Positions 10,398 through 25,300 of a stretch of 64,000 nt of DNA are shown piece by piece. Under the pieces are notes generated by a model. It saw only the letters and a program-made list of their open reading frames with translations, was not told the origin of the DNA and did not search any database. Origin of the DNA: Lineus longissimus (taxonomy: Eukaryota > Nemertea > Pilidiophora > Heteronemertea > Lineidae); the NCBI RefSeq assembly GCF_910592395.1, contig NC_088309.1, forward strand, positions 12,342,599 to 12,406,598, written 5' to 3'. Made by a program: the position numbers and the translations under genes. The first letter of the stretch is position 1. The number at the start of each line of letters is the position of its first letter.

Positions 10398-13300
10398 GTG
10401 AGTACACGTAGATTGGGGCATAGATTTTCCTGTAGACCCTTATTACATTGTTGTTCTGTCGATCGGTAGCGCTAAGGCTGTACATAGTATACATGGCGTG
10501 TATTCATTTTCTCCGAAAAGACGCCCGTCTTTGAATGACTGTAGCTTCTTTGTGGCGTTATGTAGCACTATATTTTACACACTCCTTTCTTCCTACATTT
10601 CAGGAAGATGTTTATAGGAGGCCTAAGTTGGCAGACAACGCCAGGTAAGTGCACAATCTCTCTTCATTTTGCCATTGTTTTCATCGCTTTTCTTACACGA
10701 TCGGGCATTCCGTTGTATACATAAGTATTGGAATGTATGCGGTCAGTGTACAATGAGTTGTCAGTTCTGCTTAAAGTAGACATGGCGCGGCGCTCAAATG
10801 CGCTCTAAGCCCCTTGCGTTGGGCTATTCAATAGCTGGTCTGTGACCGCTATTTCTGTTGTATTTTTCAGACAGCCTAAAAGAATATTTCAAGAGATTTG
10901 GAGATGTTAAAGAATGTATGGTGATGAAAGACCCAGTTACAAAGAGATCCAGGTAACTTCTGTTTTTGGAAATTTCATGTCTGACCTCTACAAATTACAT
11001 AAGTATCTCACCTGGCCTAGATGTCATTTTTAGTGAAAAAGCTTCTTTTTTCCCCTTATACTATTTAGAATAGCCTAACTTTGCTCATAGTCCCCCATAG
11101 TCAGTATTTTCTAGTGGAACCTTCTGTATAGAAATAGGGTCTAGTCGCCTAGTTCAGTTGTTAAGTTGTAGCAATTGCTTAGAATTACCTAGAATTAAAG
11201 CCTCCCCTAAACAGCCATTAAAATTCCAGTTGAGTTGTTGCATGGTGCCGGTCAATGAGGTAATTCCCAACCTCCCAGTCTTTGAAAACTCCTGTGTCAC
11301 AAAATTGTGCATTTTAAATCGGTTTCAAATACGAAAAAAAATCAAATGCATGCTACTTGAGCCTCATTAATTTTGTGTATTTTATGTTTCAGGGGCTTTG
11401 GCTTTGTAACCTTCAATGACCCGTCTTGTGTAGATAACGTTATAACTAGTGGATGTAACACACCTCATATTTTAGATTCGAAGAAGGTATGCATAGCTTT
11501 ACTTCCATTGTTGTTTTCTGTGTGTGGCTTCGAGTGTGTTTCTTTGCCAATTAGTGATAGGAACTGTGCCACCCAGCTCTGTTTCCTTGCTAATTAAGCC
11601 TGGAAGCTGAGTTAATCAATTCCTGTTGCTGTGTGACGTCAGTTTACATTCCTGTTCTTCTCCAAAAAATCTTGTTGACTTTCCAATATATAATCCTTAG
11701 TTAACTGTTGTTGATCGAAGGTGCTGGTTTTCACACGTTGATGTTAGTCTAGCCATGTCTTTTACTATTGATGAATAGAAAAGTGCAAAGAAAACAAATA
11801 AATGATCTTGAAATTGGGTGGAAACTGTGGGCTGTTTTAATGACCAAAGAGCCTTTTTTGTGAAAAGTGACAAAAAAAACATTTCTTCTCTAAAATGGCT
11901 TTTTATCCCTGACTTGGCTTTCTAAAACATTGAGGCTTTGAATTGAAGTGATATGAGTGTTAAAATCTGTGAATAATTGGCAACTTTCTTCTCCTGAAAA
12001 TTTTTATATCACTCCCAGTTCTGCGACGTAAGATCTAGAAACTACGCTATGTGAAATTGACATGAGTGTCTTGCTTCTGAAGGTGGGCTACCTCAGAAAT
12101 CATTAGCATCCTGAGCAACAAATGCTGATAGTTCGGCTAACCTGAATCACTGAACGATATTTATATCTCCTCGTTATTTATTATACAAACATTCCAAAGC
12201 AAAGTACTAGCATCTGAGGTTTTTGCACACTAGGTTTTTGTTTGATGCCGGCTCTCCCGAGTTGGGATGATCTGGCTTCACCTAGCCATTATGCGCATGT
12301 AAATCACATGGCTCCAGCTTGGAAACCAATCATCTCATTAATAACGCACGCTCATTTCAATTAATCATGATGTGGCAAATTGTATAGTTTTTGCATATAA
12401 ATCAACTGTCATTGTGCGGCAGTAAGGTGTTTTTGTCATTGGTTTGCACAGATTGTACCGGACTGGCTCCCCAGTAAGCTGCTGCAGACTGCCGACCAAT
12501 CAGGTGCGAGCGTGGTCGGGTTAGAGGTCACATGAATTGTGTATTTCAGCTTGCTCTAATGATGCCGTGTTTGATATAAAGCCCAAGATCAGTGAAGTAC
12601 ATTACACTAGTGCAGTTGTTTTACAACTTATATTTTTAATGCTCTTGATTATACATTTATAATATTTCTGGATTATTTGATAGCTTTTTGCTGGCAGTTT
12701 ACGCGATATGTACAACGCTTCATTACTTGGTCCAACTATTCAACCGCAGAGCACAGTTTTTGATCTGGTAAAACTTTTTGTTGGGATGGGTTGGATCATG
12801 CATGCACATTAATAATCTGATATGCATTACATCATGCCAGTGGTTTATATTAGAGCAAATACATAATGCATAATATACCATCACCTTATCTCAAAACATT
12901 TTGATAACTTTGGTTAACTTTTAGGGAAACATTTCTCACTTCTAAAAATTATCAGTTTATTTTATTTTTTCCAAAAAAAGTTTCTTTGGAAGTGTTCCAG
13001 TGGTGTAGTCTGGGTATTTTGAAACAGGCTTCTCTAAGTTCAGTTTTGTTCTTAGGCAATTTTAAACTTTTCACTATATATTTTTGAAATAATTTGTTGG
13101 CAGTTTTTATACGCTCCCTTTTCATTTTCAGATTGATCCGAAGTTAGCAGTTCCCAAGAAAAACACACAAAAGGTAAAGTATTTCCTAATATTTCTCACT
13201 CTGTGTGGAGCACCGCCAGCACTGCACTCCGTGGATTACTCCATTTTATGCCTTTTCTGGATTACCTTGCTACCATCGTTTTCACATCTTGAGTTGTCTG

Positions 13301-16300
13301 CTGCTGAGGATTACAGGGAAAGGATCAGTAAGTCAACTTGGCATCCGGTGTCAGAAACTTTACCCAGCTTTTTTCTTCTGGGTGCTGATGATGTGATAAA
13401 GAGGAGGCTATTTTTATAAAGTTGGATATATCTTGTGGATTATCTTCATATTACGGTATTCTTGGACAATTAATCTTCTGAGGTCAGTACGTAATTAGAA
13501 GTAGAAAATCTAGACTAGGCCTGTAGAAAATTAGGCATGATTATTCCAGAGCTGAGCGGGAAATATAGAACATAGTATTCGTTAAAAAATGTCTTCTCTT
13601 TTTTCGAATAACACAATCAGAATATTAGTCGAATAGATTCTATGTTAGCACTTTCTGTGGCCCAAATATGCAATTTAGCCTTCAATTTAAAATAATTACA
13701 TTTCTCAGTTAGTGGCAATATGAAATTAACAGTCATTTTTTTCTCTTAACAATTCACCCATTACTGGCATTAGCTCCAACAGGAAAAAGTCCCTTAATTA
13801 AATCTGATTCTACGTCATTTCTAATTGCCACTGTGATTTTATCAACAATAAATATATCTCATGAATATATTTCCAATCGTCAACAATATAGTTCTGGTCA
13901 CAGCAGCATGCTAACAATTTTAATAACCTTATAAATGGCGATAACTCCATCCAACCATACATGAAATTGTGCCCAGGGAGAAATTCCCCATTAATAGCGG
14001 CTATTGAAAGAATAATGAGGATTGTAGTCTTGTTCTATAAATATGTGACCCTGCGTACAATTGGTTGCTAAGGCTGTCTGTGCATCTTTTGTGGTATCCA
14101 GTAGTCCAGTGTGATTACTGAGACTGTCCCTTTGGGCTATCTTCTGCCGGCTGTGTTGTTATTGCTCGTCTCCAATGACACTGACACAATTTCTGTCATT
14201 CCATAACTCTGATTGCAAAACTTAAGCCGCTTATGTAAGCTTTTTTCTGTAAATTCTCAAGTCTTGCCCAATGATATTTGCAGAAAAAACATTATTTGTG
14301 GAGTGATACTCACTGTAACATAACCCAGATGAATTGGAGCATGTTCAAATGTCAACAGCAATTTTCCATTTGCTGGAATGTCTGTCCACTCAATGGTTTT
14401 TTCATACTTCTGTGATACATCTCTTGTCATTTTTTTCTGGGAATTAAAAAAGGATGTGTAGAACCCATTAAAGCAGTGTATACTATGCTGTCTGCTCAGC
14501 TCTCTGAAGCAGGCATTGTTTGCACAAGAGTAGAAATGTTAACTCTTTAATGACGGAGACCTCGATGCCAACGATTTTGCTGGAACCATTTGAAGACTTA
14601 GAAATATAAAATAATGTTTTCAGCATTACTTAATATGGAAATGTAAGACCAGTTTTAAACATAGGTTTTTAAAAAGTCGCTAGGCCTATATATATGATTT
14701 GTACTGTAGCTCTAAAAAATGTCCCTACTCATTAAGGTGAGAGTATTGGTTGCATTGCATTATCTGACAGGATTGGTTTGTAATGGCCTGAAGGCTTCAG
14801 CATTATTGGTTCCTCCTGCTTGGTTTCACTGTCTGTTGCTGATCTTTCCAACATGTGGAGGGGATTTGCCTGCTATCCTCACAAATGTCAAAGGTATATA
14901 GAACACAGCCGTACCTCTGGCCTTTCATTATATTGATGATGTTGAAGGCTTCAATATTGGGTTGTGGGGGCAGAAGACGCTTCATGAAGTTACCTTTGTG
15001 TCTGGCATTGACAGCCTCTGAGATTCCATGAGGCCTACTGTATGAGCCCTTCTTTAAAACTAAATTCTATTATATAATTTTGAAGGCCTGTGGGCAGGCA
15101 TATATCAGTCCAATAACCTATGCTTCTTTATTCTATCTCATTTACTCTTTTTGGATTATGAAGAACTGTTCTGTTCTGTATTGTGAAAGGAAAGAATATG
15201 CACATTGTGGCATTATGCCTATCATCTTCTATACTTCATCCAACATGCGTCCAATTGTGACTCATCCAGTCCAAAGCCCCGTTATCACACAATTTTTTAC
15301 ACTGGAAACCACACCTCCCCACGCTACTTTTTCTGTTCCTTTCATTGTTTTGCATGGCCGCTGACCTCTTCACCTTGTCTTCAATTTCATGGTCCTGCTG
15401 TGACCAGTATCCACCCATCATCACGCATGTCCATTTTGATCCAATGTTCTCCACTCCATGTGTTGCAGGCTATCGTTGTCCTGCCTCCTATGGATGGCTC
15501 ATCCTTTGTGTTGTCTGCTCCAGATTGTCCCGGCTGCTACAACTCGTTTTAAGTGAGGGGCATCAAACTTGCATTACCGGGTTGCAGTGTACTCAAGTGG
15601 ATAGAATGTGCTGAATTCTTTATAGGATACAAAATGAACAAGAAATATGAATAATAGCTGTTGAGCCCGTCATTGCCCTTTGGCTAAATCCTGTCACCTT
15701 CTTACATGATGAAGGCGGCTTACCGCACTCCTTGTATAATATGAAGTCATACAAATCACCCGTCTGCAGGCCGGTACTGCGTGTATCGGTACTGCATGTA
15801 TCGGCTCTTCTGACCCTCTTCTGCAGTGTATGCTCTAAGATCTTACTTCATTGGGTCCAGCAGGAATGTGAACTGGGTGAACGTTGGTTGGAAGGGGCAG
15901 TATTAAGTTTGTGCAAAATAATAGATTATATACCTCTGCCGCATTGACAAAAACATCCCTGGAGTGTGTTGGCTCCCATCTTGCTTGCCTTTCAAAAGAT
16001 TGGACACTAGTTCTTTGTATCGGTCTTCAGACTCATTCTACTGCTCGATCAGATGTTGAGTAACACATTCTATGCCTCGTCCCAAAATAACTACAGGTTC
16101 CCTTGGGTCAGATAGACACTAAGAAAAGAAAGGCGGTCCAGCCACATCGAGTGACTAGGGTAGAGTAGGACAATTTTGAGATGATGGTCCAACATTGATA
16201 ATGTTGATAGGACTGATCATGCTGATACAGAATTAAAAAGGATCATCTTGTGAAACACCTCAAAGTTATGTGCTCTACTCATCGAATCCGGTCTGTGCCT

Positions 16301-19300
16301 CAGCCTTTTTGAAGTAGGCTACACTTGATACTTGAAATCTATATGATACTGACAAAGCTCTGATGATAGTTTGTTTTGTCTGGAGTCTCCATTTTCTCAT
16401 GCATTATGAGCATGCGTCTTCTATTCCTGAAGAGATCCTTGATGCTCCTTTTGTATCTTAAGCCCACCAGTTCCTTAATTTTATTTTTGGAGTATTATCC
16501 TTTTTGATAAAGAATGGTTGTATAAGCTGTGTTGTACATGTATATTAAAAAAGCATGGCTTTGAAAAGACTGCAGAATGTCTTGAATTCTATTTCTAGGT
16601 TACCTTTCTTGTGTCTGTTTGTCTAAATCATTTGTCCAGGACAGCAGGGCTGTTCTTTTCATTATTTTGAAGTGTTTTCCAAATATATTTCAAGTGGGTT
16701 AAAGGTTACATCATGTCTTTTATCACAACATTTATGTGCTCATCTTGATGATATACTGTTAACCCTTTGTTCATGAAAACAATTAAAACTCATTCCATGG
16801 CCTCTTTGAAAAAGGAATGTTGTAAAGTGAATATAGCAAACTTGTGTTTTCACAAGTATTTTGAGAAATGCCCTGAAAATCAAAACCTCTTGAGCCTGTT
16901 CTATCTCTCCACCTGGCCTCCCCTGTGGCCAGTCTCCATTTCAAGTGCAGTGTATATTGTTTGACTAGTTCCCTTGACATTGCATCTCACTTCAGTTGTA
17001 TGTTGTAATGCATTATGTGTAGTATTTCTCATTAATTTACACTATTAAATTGATTTTTGTTTTAACAGATGTTATTAGAATTTACTCTTAATATGGACAA
17101 AGGTCTGGGTTTATACAGGTTTTGAGCCATTTGTTCAGCTTTTGAGTAGGGCCTGGGACCTGAATTTAGTTTATTTAAACATCTATGAGTGTGTTGTGCG
17201 TGCAAATGCTTTTAATGAGGGCTTTTCAAACAAGATTAACAGTTTTACAAATACAAGTTTCATCTCTAAGAAGGAATACGCTCTCAGGTCATGAGATGAA
17301 ACATCCAAATGATATGTGACAAGCTTGGTTCATGGAAATAGAAATACTCACTTTCCCATCTAATATAGTTAGTAACCCTCCGATCACTTATGAATTGCGG
17401 TTTATAGAGATGAATTCTTTGTATTTTGCATGTAAATTGTATAATATATTCATCTGTTCTCTGTTCAAGAATATAGCTGCGCGTACACCACGAAATATTG
17501 GTGGACCAATTGCACGTACACCACCACATTGCCGCGACAAATTGGTTTGGCAATCCATTGCCGATACAAATTGCCGGGCGAATTTGTGCCATCAAGCTTG
17601 ATGGTCCAAATTCGCCCGGCTTGTTAAAAGCTCGGCTTTGTCGTGGTGTACGCGCTAATGGTTCGTCAATTAGCTAGTTAGATGGTTTGGCGACAGGCGG
17701 CGCTTTCGAAATGGCACTTTCTGCTTATTGTTTGAGCGCCATCTGTTGCCGGTTTTTATAACTAGCTGCAGCGCTGGTGTACGCACTTGGTGGATTTTCA
17801 ATGGTGCGGCATTGGTTTGCGAACCAAGATTGGTGATCCCTTTTCAGGTGGTGAATGTGCGGCTTATATTCCATGATTATGTAATCTTTTGGGTAGGTTT
17901 AAAATGGTAGCCTGCTCATGAAGAAACTGGGCCTACATGTAGGTCTGGGTCCTAACATGTGTTATAAGGTAACAGCATCCTGTTCAGTTTTCTAATGTGA
18001 ACTATTAAATTTTTCACTTGAGTTCACACAGGAAGCTGGTATCAAATGAAAGGCTGACAGCTGACAGCTCTTGGTAGGCCTGGTATACCTGGTTGTGAGG
18101 CAAAAAAACAAAGAAAACAAACTTCTGTAAATTTTGTAAAACTAACCTTCGCTTTGCTGACAACAGCCTCTAGCTTAAAAAAACCTGATGGTTCATCTCA
18201 AGCAGCCTGCATCACATGGGAGTGTTTTCTGAAGTTTGGTTGGAGATAAGGCAGAGTTGTGTGATTAAATGGTTAAACAGTCGAAAATAGAACATGAAAT
18301 TCTAGTATTTTATTGTATTGACTCCGCACACTTGAGAATGCATTGCCAAGGAAAGGTCAGACTCATTGTCATTCTTGTTTGGCTCTGTGTCACTTGAAAA
18401 AGTTTGCCTCTGGTGCAGTATAACATCTGGTGACCTATTTTCTCTGGTTCTTTGCCCTAAACTTGACATGGCAATCTGAGATTCATTTCCGGGCCACTGC
18501 TGGTGCCTGTTGACAGGTAAAAATGGTACACCCTCTGTACATACAGATGTATTTTAAATAATGGGCTGATATACTGTGTTACAATTACATTGTGTCCTAG
18601 TGTGTAAGAAGTGAAGTACATTGTATCAGGTTATATGGTTTAGACATTCTTTTAATTTTCCAATCCTTTCTGACAATCCAAACTGGTTGAGCTTGGTGAC
18701 ATATCTGTTCTGGATGCCCAGGAATCAAAAAAGATACAAATCTTTGTGTCGTTGTTTACCTGGTATGGTAGTCAAGTCTTTATTTCAGAGTGGAGTTCAA
18801 TTTGGTTTGCTTCAGGTCCATTCGTGTGGTTTAATTGGTGAAAAAAAGCTCGACTGATAAAAAAGGGCTACTTTTCCCTTGTAAGCTAGACAGTTGAGAA
18901 GGATTTTGTGGATGGGAGGTGGGCTTACTGCTTTTTCCCCTGCACACACTATAGAGTACAAATGGTACTTCTCACTTTCATGCTATAAGTAGCATACGTG
19001 TTCGCCATACTTATTCAGGCACATGTGTCCAATGAACACTATTTGTCCAACATGTTGACTTTCTTTGAATGAAAATGGAAACTTCGTCATCCACCTAGAA
19101 ACGTTTGTACGTATTTGGAAAATTCATGTAATTGAGCATAGACTGGCCCTGGGCAGCATACATGCTTACACAATTTGTGTTGACCTGCTCAATTCCAGAC
19201 AAGCTTGTGATTGTAATGAGGCAAGTTCCTGCAACAACAATAGAACTTATATTCTCCACCACAATCTGACATGAGAGTGTAGAATGTCCCATTACATGTC

Positions 19301-22300
19301 AGTCTCTGGTGTATTATTGCTCTGCCCTCTAGGTGTAGTCCATTGAAATGACTAATTAACGGTGGTTAATTTTTATTTATACATTTATATGTATAATGTA
19401 CATGTTGGCATTATATGTACAATGTACATGTTGGCATTAACTGTGTCTGTTCTAGCGTTTAAAGTGAAAAGTCAGAAGCTGGCTACAAAGGAGAAACATC
19501 CTTTCTTCGGTGGGTGACTGCAGCACAGTATGGGTGACAGAGTTGCGCTAGAACTGGATGTTTCACTTCCTTCTCTGGACAAAATCTGGATTACAAATGT
19601 ACCCTAATGATGTAGCAGGGACCGAAGTTGCTGGGAGGCTTTTAGAATTTGGGATGTTCTGTGCAGCTTTTACAGATACAGTGAACTCTTCGTACATCAA
19701 TTTGGGACATGGTCCCTTAATGTAATTAGTGCACCTATCAATCCCTTCCATGTTTTCAAGGTGGAAAAACAGAAAACATGCACTCTTTTGCTGCCCGACT
19801 CTCTTTGTAATTGAGTAAGCCACTGGGTGCTGCAGCGAATAGGTTGGCTAAACTGGGTGTACTGTGTTATCTGCATTTGGTGGTGCATGTGCATTTGGTC
19901 GTGCACAGTATAGCCTCCTTTCTTGAGCGGGAGTTAATTGTCTGAAACCAGTCTATTATGGTGGGATAATGAGGGAGCTTATGAAGCCTGATCCCGTTAC
20001 TTTTCTTTGTGTTTCCTCTCTGTGATTTGTGCCATGGAATGGTGATGACGTCCCCTTAGGAATGGTATCTGGGGGCAGCTGCTGCGCACCAGGTCTGATG
20101 GGTGGAGGAGGGTTGGGAGTGTTCCAGGGATCTCAAAGGCAGAAAAGGGTGAAACCTTTTTCTATTCCAGCAGTTCTTCTCTCATTTGAATTGAAATGAT
20201 CTATAAAACGGGGAAACCATGACCAGCTTCGTTTGATTTATACAAGTGCAGTGTTGGCTTCATTTCTCATCGGGTTAATTATGACATTGTTGGTGATAAT
20301 GAAATAAATCAATTGGTGTGAGTCAGCAGATCTTCAGCAGCTGATTATTATTCCGTTCAAATCAGTCCACGTTTTTACCTTTTAATAAACCTCATTGTTC
20401 ATTTTCGTTCACAGCTTGTGCAACTGTTGAGTCCTTGCACATGTGTTTTGATTGAATTGAATATTGGCTATACAGAGCAGACTATGACCACGTGGGGTTT
20501 CTCATCATCAATATCGGAAGTCCAATCATTGTTTGTGAAAAATAATTGTGATGAACTCAACGTCCAATGGTTCTGTCCCAGCTTCAGCCCATTTCATTAT
20601 TCATCACATTTGGTTTTCAATGGATGCCCATGGCTTTTGCTGTATGCCATAGGTTGGCCATTTAATCATGTAGTCAGGGTAGCCTGCTTGACCCATGCTG
20701 GTCCAGACAGTTTTTCTTAACATAGCTCCTTGATGATAGTACCTACCATTATACACTACATGCTGTTGGCCAAGACTCAATGGATTTGAATATCACCGCC
20801 TTTGTTTTTAGATTTGTTGTTTTGAAACTATATAAGCTGTAGCTTTAGAGGACACTTTACTCTCAACTGAAAATAACAATACTGTGAGAAACAAGCAAAA
20901 TCCTGCATGTTACTGAGGTTTACTAAAGATGTGTACACTTTTTTAACTGACACAGCTGTGTTCTAAAAACATTCTGTATAGTGTCAATTTCCCTGACAGT
21001 GTATAGAATAATAGTAACTAGTTAATGATTCTAATAAGTTGATGTTAAAATTGCATAAATGAATGTTACAGATTGTTGTGATAATTGTGCACTCTGTTGT
21101 ACAGTAAATGCTCTTGGGATAAATTCACAGTTTATGGTTGCCAAATAACACATTTGAGCGATCGTTGAGAGTGCGAACATCATTCCATATAACTTGTGCA
21201 TAGAACTAAGATTTACACACCAATTTAACCTTTGTTGCATGTGGAATCACTACTTTCTCCATGGTTTCACTTTTATTTTAGAAGTGGCATAGGCTTATTG
21301 CACAAAAATAGCTAATACCAAGTACCCTTTAGCATTATTGAAGAATGCGTGGGAATAATCTGGTTAATTTTAGTGACTGACTGAAATAATCGAAAGCTGT
21401 TTCATGTTGTCAAAATATTGTCTATTTTCTCAATTTCATCAGGTAAACACGAATTCAAAGTGTTGTATTGAACTTTGCTGTTTTAGAAATCCATCAATGA
21501 TCCTGCCCTCAAATGGTTTACAAGGTCTTAAAATCTTGTAAAGCGAGATATCTATTGAGTCCTTTCCTGTCCTAGTTTGGTGCATCCAAATCTCCATCTG
21601 TAAGTACTCCTTGAGGGTCAACCATCCCTGAAGACAGGGTCCCTATGAACTATGACATTATTAGACAAAGTATTGGATTTTGGGCCGTCATCATGGAATA
21701 CTTCCTGAGATTCTCAGAATGTCATCAAAGTATATTCACTTTACCACTATGGCCTTTAATAAAATGATTTGGCTTTATATCTTGCAAAGTTACGTTTGCA
21801 TCTGCATGATTCCTTTGTGGACAATTTGAACAGGATGACTGTTGTGCAGTGGAAGTTGTGTTCCTCAGAGCTGCAGCGATGAGCAATGCATTGCGCATAT
21901 TGATTACAACTTGTGCAGCTATAGCTGACCTTATAAAGCTGAAGAGTTGAGGGGAACGTTGTATCTTTACCCTCACTGTTTAAACAGTGCTCCCCTAGTG
22001 CACTATTGTCAGGAATTTGGGAAGGCAGGCTTTGCAAAAGTGGTTGGGGAAAAGACCTTACACAGGCACCCTTCTGTAATTGAAAATGCATTAGAATCTT
22101 TTTGAGGAAGACAGGGCGCAAATGGACTTCGTGGAAAAAGGTAGGGTCCAGCACCCTTCTGAAATGGCGGAGCAGAAAAGCCACTTGCACTCTCTGCTAC
22201 CAAGCTCTGCTACAAAGCACTAGGAGTTCGGAGAGCGGATGGTTGCATAAAATCCATTCTTTTTCTTAAATTTGGAAGTTGTGGTGTCCACATCTGTCAG

Positions 22301-25300
22301 AACTCTCTTTAAGTTAAAACCTAGTTGATATCTTAGATAAACTGATAGCTGGCTTTCACTACACATCGATATTATATACAGATGTAATGGCAAACACGTG
22401 ATTCAGTGAAGTTAATGTTACTTTGTCGTATCCAGGTACAACATCGCATATTCTGGGGCTATAAATTGTTAATCTAATAAAAATTCTCATCAATGGTCAT
22501 TCATCATTCCTGAGTTTTTCATTTAGGTTTTACCTGTCCATAGATCACTGTACATTTCATAGTACATTTCTGTGTATATGCTGATGATGCAGAGGGTTTT
22601 GTGTGTACATGAGGTATTCATCTACAGGAAATAAAATTTTTTTCAAAATGCGTTTAGACTGGGGATTGTGCCATATTTGTCTACCAGGGGACTTGTATCA
22701 AGTATTATGACCTCAAATCATGTAAGAACCCATCTCTCTCGTGCAAAATATCATCTGGTGCATTTAGCGGCTCTGAAAAATAAAATATCTAGGGTTTGAT
22801 AGTCACTGACTGATCATATGTTGGGTCGCCATATAGACAGAAGTGGTCTTCATGATATTTCGTAATAAGCTGAAGGGCACTTTGCTTATCATTGTTCTTT
22901 ATCAATGGTATTAGTATTGTGATTAGTGCGCCCTGTTGTTGGGGACGATTACATAATTACTATGATAAGGCTTCGGCCACCTCATATGTGTCACAACAAT
23001 TAGCGTTGGTATTTGTCCTTTTGTGTGTTGAGTGTGATTTATGCTTTAGGGTGCTGAGCTTATCTCCGTGATTTGTCATTGTTTCAAGATAGATGACAAT
23101 TGTATTAGCAATGTATAAACATTTATATATGATTGCAATAGTCGCTTCTTAATTATTTGCTATAACAAGTATTTGATCATCACAACAGATTGTGTCAATG
23201 TTAGCAAATATTGAATCAATGCACAAAATAGTGATTTACAATTCTTTGTACCATACTAGCCTTAACTGTTTCAAAAAAACCTGACTAGCTTGCGGACTTT
23301 TTTACCCATAAAATAGTTAAATGCCATTCTTCTTGATGTTTAAACCATTTCAAATACCAGCACCCTTAAGCATGATTACCCAAGTAGCATTCATAATTCA
23401 GAAGCCCTTATCAACTCGTAATCTTTCGTTTTTTGACGAAATTGTGCCACTTTCCACAAGACGATAAGCCATTTCATATTACGCCATGATTAGAGGTCGC
23501 TCCCTGTCAACTGCTCTTTGACAACAATGCAAGATAAAAGAAATGCGACAAGAATGTGGCACTTTTTTCGCCAGGACTACCAGCAAATTGTACCTTTTGT
23601 TGCCCAGACAGTTCTTTTTGTCATTTCTTTGAGATAGCGAGAAAAGTGCTATTGAGATTTTGTTGGAGGAGATAAAAAAGTTCTATGTAAAGGTTAGGTT
23701 ATGTTAGGAATGAAATTGGCTCCATTGTGTTGTCAGCAGCGTCTCGCTGGGCAGACGTGAAAAGCCACTTCCTCCTGGTGATGATAATTGGACATCCTCT
23801 GTCCATGTATGGAGGGATTTTCAGACATGCATCTGGCTGACGGATTTCAACTCTTTCAAGAGGTTTTGTTGATAATACTGTCTGAGGGAGTGGTGTCCAT
23901 TTGGGCTGCTACACGATCTGTGTCTCTTCTTCTCCGCATGTTTGGCACTGTTTGCACTTTCTTGTGATTATTCCACCGTTGCCCTTGGCAAGACTTGATA
24001 TTTTTTTAATTGAAAATGACGAAATCATGCAAGCATTATGAGTGCTTTTATTGAACAGTTCCCTAATTGCACAAGTCACCATGGAGATTTTATTGTTATT
24101 TCACATTCACGCATAAAAGTGATGATGTCGTTGTCAATTGCATCTTCTTTTTACTCGCAGGCGAGTTTTAAGAGAAAAAAATTCTCGAGCTTCAGAACTT
24201 TATACGCATTAATAGGAGGGGTTGATAAAACTGTTCTTTCCTTGTTGAAATATTACCGGAAGATGGCAGGCAATATTGAAGTCGAATTTATAAAAATACA
24301 TGTTCACAGATCATTCTGTCCAAAGGCTATATGGTCGTACAGGAAATCAATGGCAAAATCGAAACTGAACTCTGTCTGAGATAAAACCTATGGTCAAAGC
24401 TAAAAATATTTATCTATTTGTTGGACTTCAGTGTTGGAATCCCCATTTGAGTGTAGCCAAATGAGTTAATGGGTCTCTCATACTTCCCATCATCAGAGTC
24501 CTCTCTGGAAATGATGAAAAAATCCCTTTTGATTGCCTCTGATCCTTCTTTGCGGCGATTAATCCGTACTAAATACGCGCAGTCTTGAAACCTTGGAGGC
24601 ATCATGGCGGACTTATAGCCAATCCTCCACTCGGGCATAATTAGTGAATCATGCACAGATGAGACCTGGCTCTGCCCGATGGTAAGAAGAATTGATGACA
24701 GGCTCCGCCTCTCATACCCCAAGGTGAACTTACTTGATAGATCCATAGCCTACTGTGGCTGTCTGGATGAAAGTCGCTCTTGCTGCCTATGAAAGTATGT
24801 GAGTGATACTGCTGTTGTTTCAAAATGTGTTGTTATGTAATTTATTACTGGATGAGGTCTTGGCTGTGCTGTGTTACCATCAGCGATGTCTATGTGCCAT
24901 TAGTCGTTTAGGATTAGGAACTGTGTGCTGCATGGTGATGTCTTTGCCTGGATAGATTGGCCCATTTTAATTTTTTGGTGTCAAGGTGATACACATTATG
25001 AGCTGTTTGGGCTGGAACCTGACTAAGTACAGGTGAACATGGGTATTTGATGTAGTTCCATTGTTATCAGCCATGATTACCACAAAGGAAGCCCTCAAAA
25101 TGAAAAATGACCAAGGTTGAACTGCAACCTTTTCTGTCTATGTCTTATTAGGTCGCTTTATGGTATCAAAGCTATGAGATGGTAACCATGTTGCTTTGAT
25201 ATGGCTTCATTTCAACACCCTGGGTAAGGAAGCCGATTTATAACGTCCATCAGAAGTGTGAGTGTCTCCCTGAAGGTATCATGAAGGATTGAATTGTAAT

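Noticed and set aside
13307-13327. 11-nt microexon between TTACAG and GTAAGT
   Set aside because: It would break the reading frame between exon 5 and exon 6, and such pairs arise by chance.
21756-22190. 144-codon minus-strand frame, the longest in the window
   Set aside because: No domain, signal or family feature. Its cysteines and basic runs look random, and there are no splice-bounded neighbours. Treated as chance.
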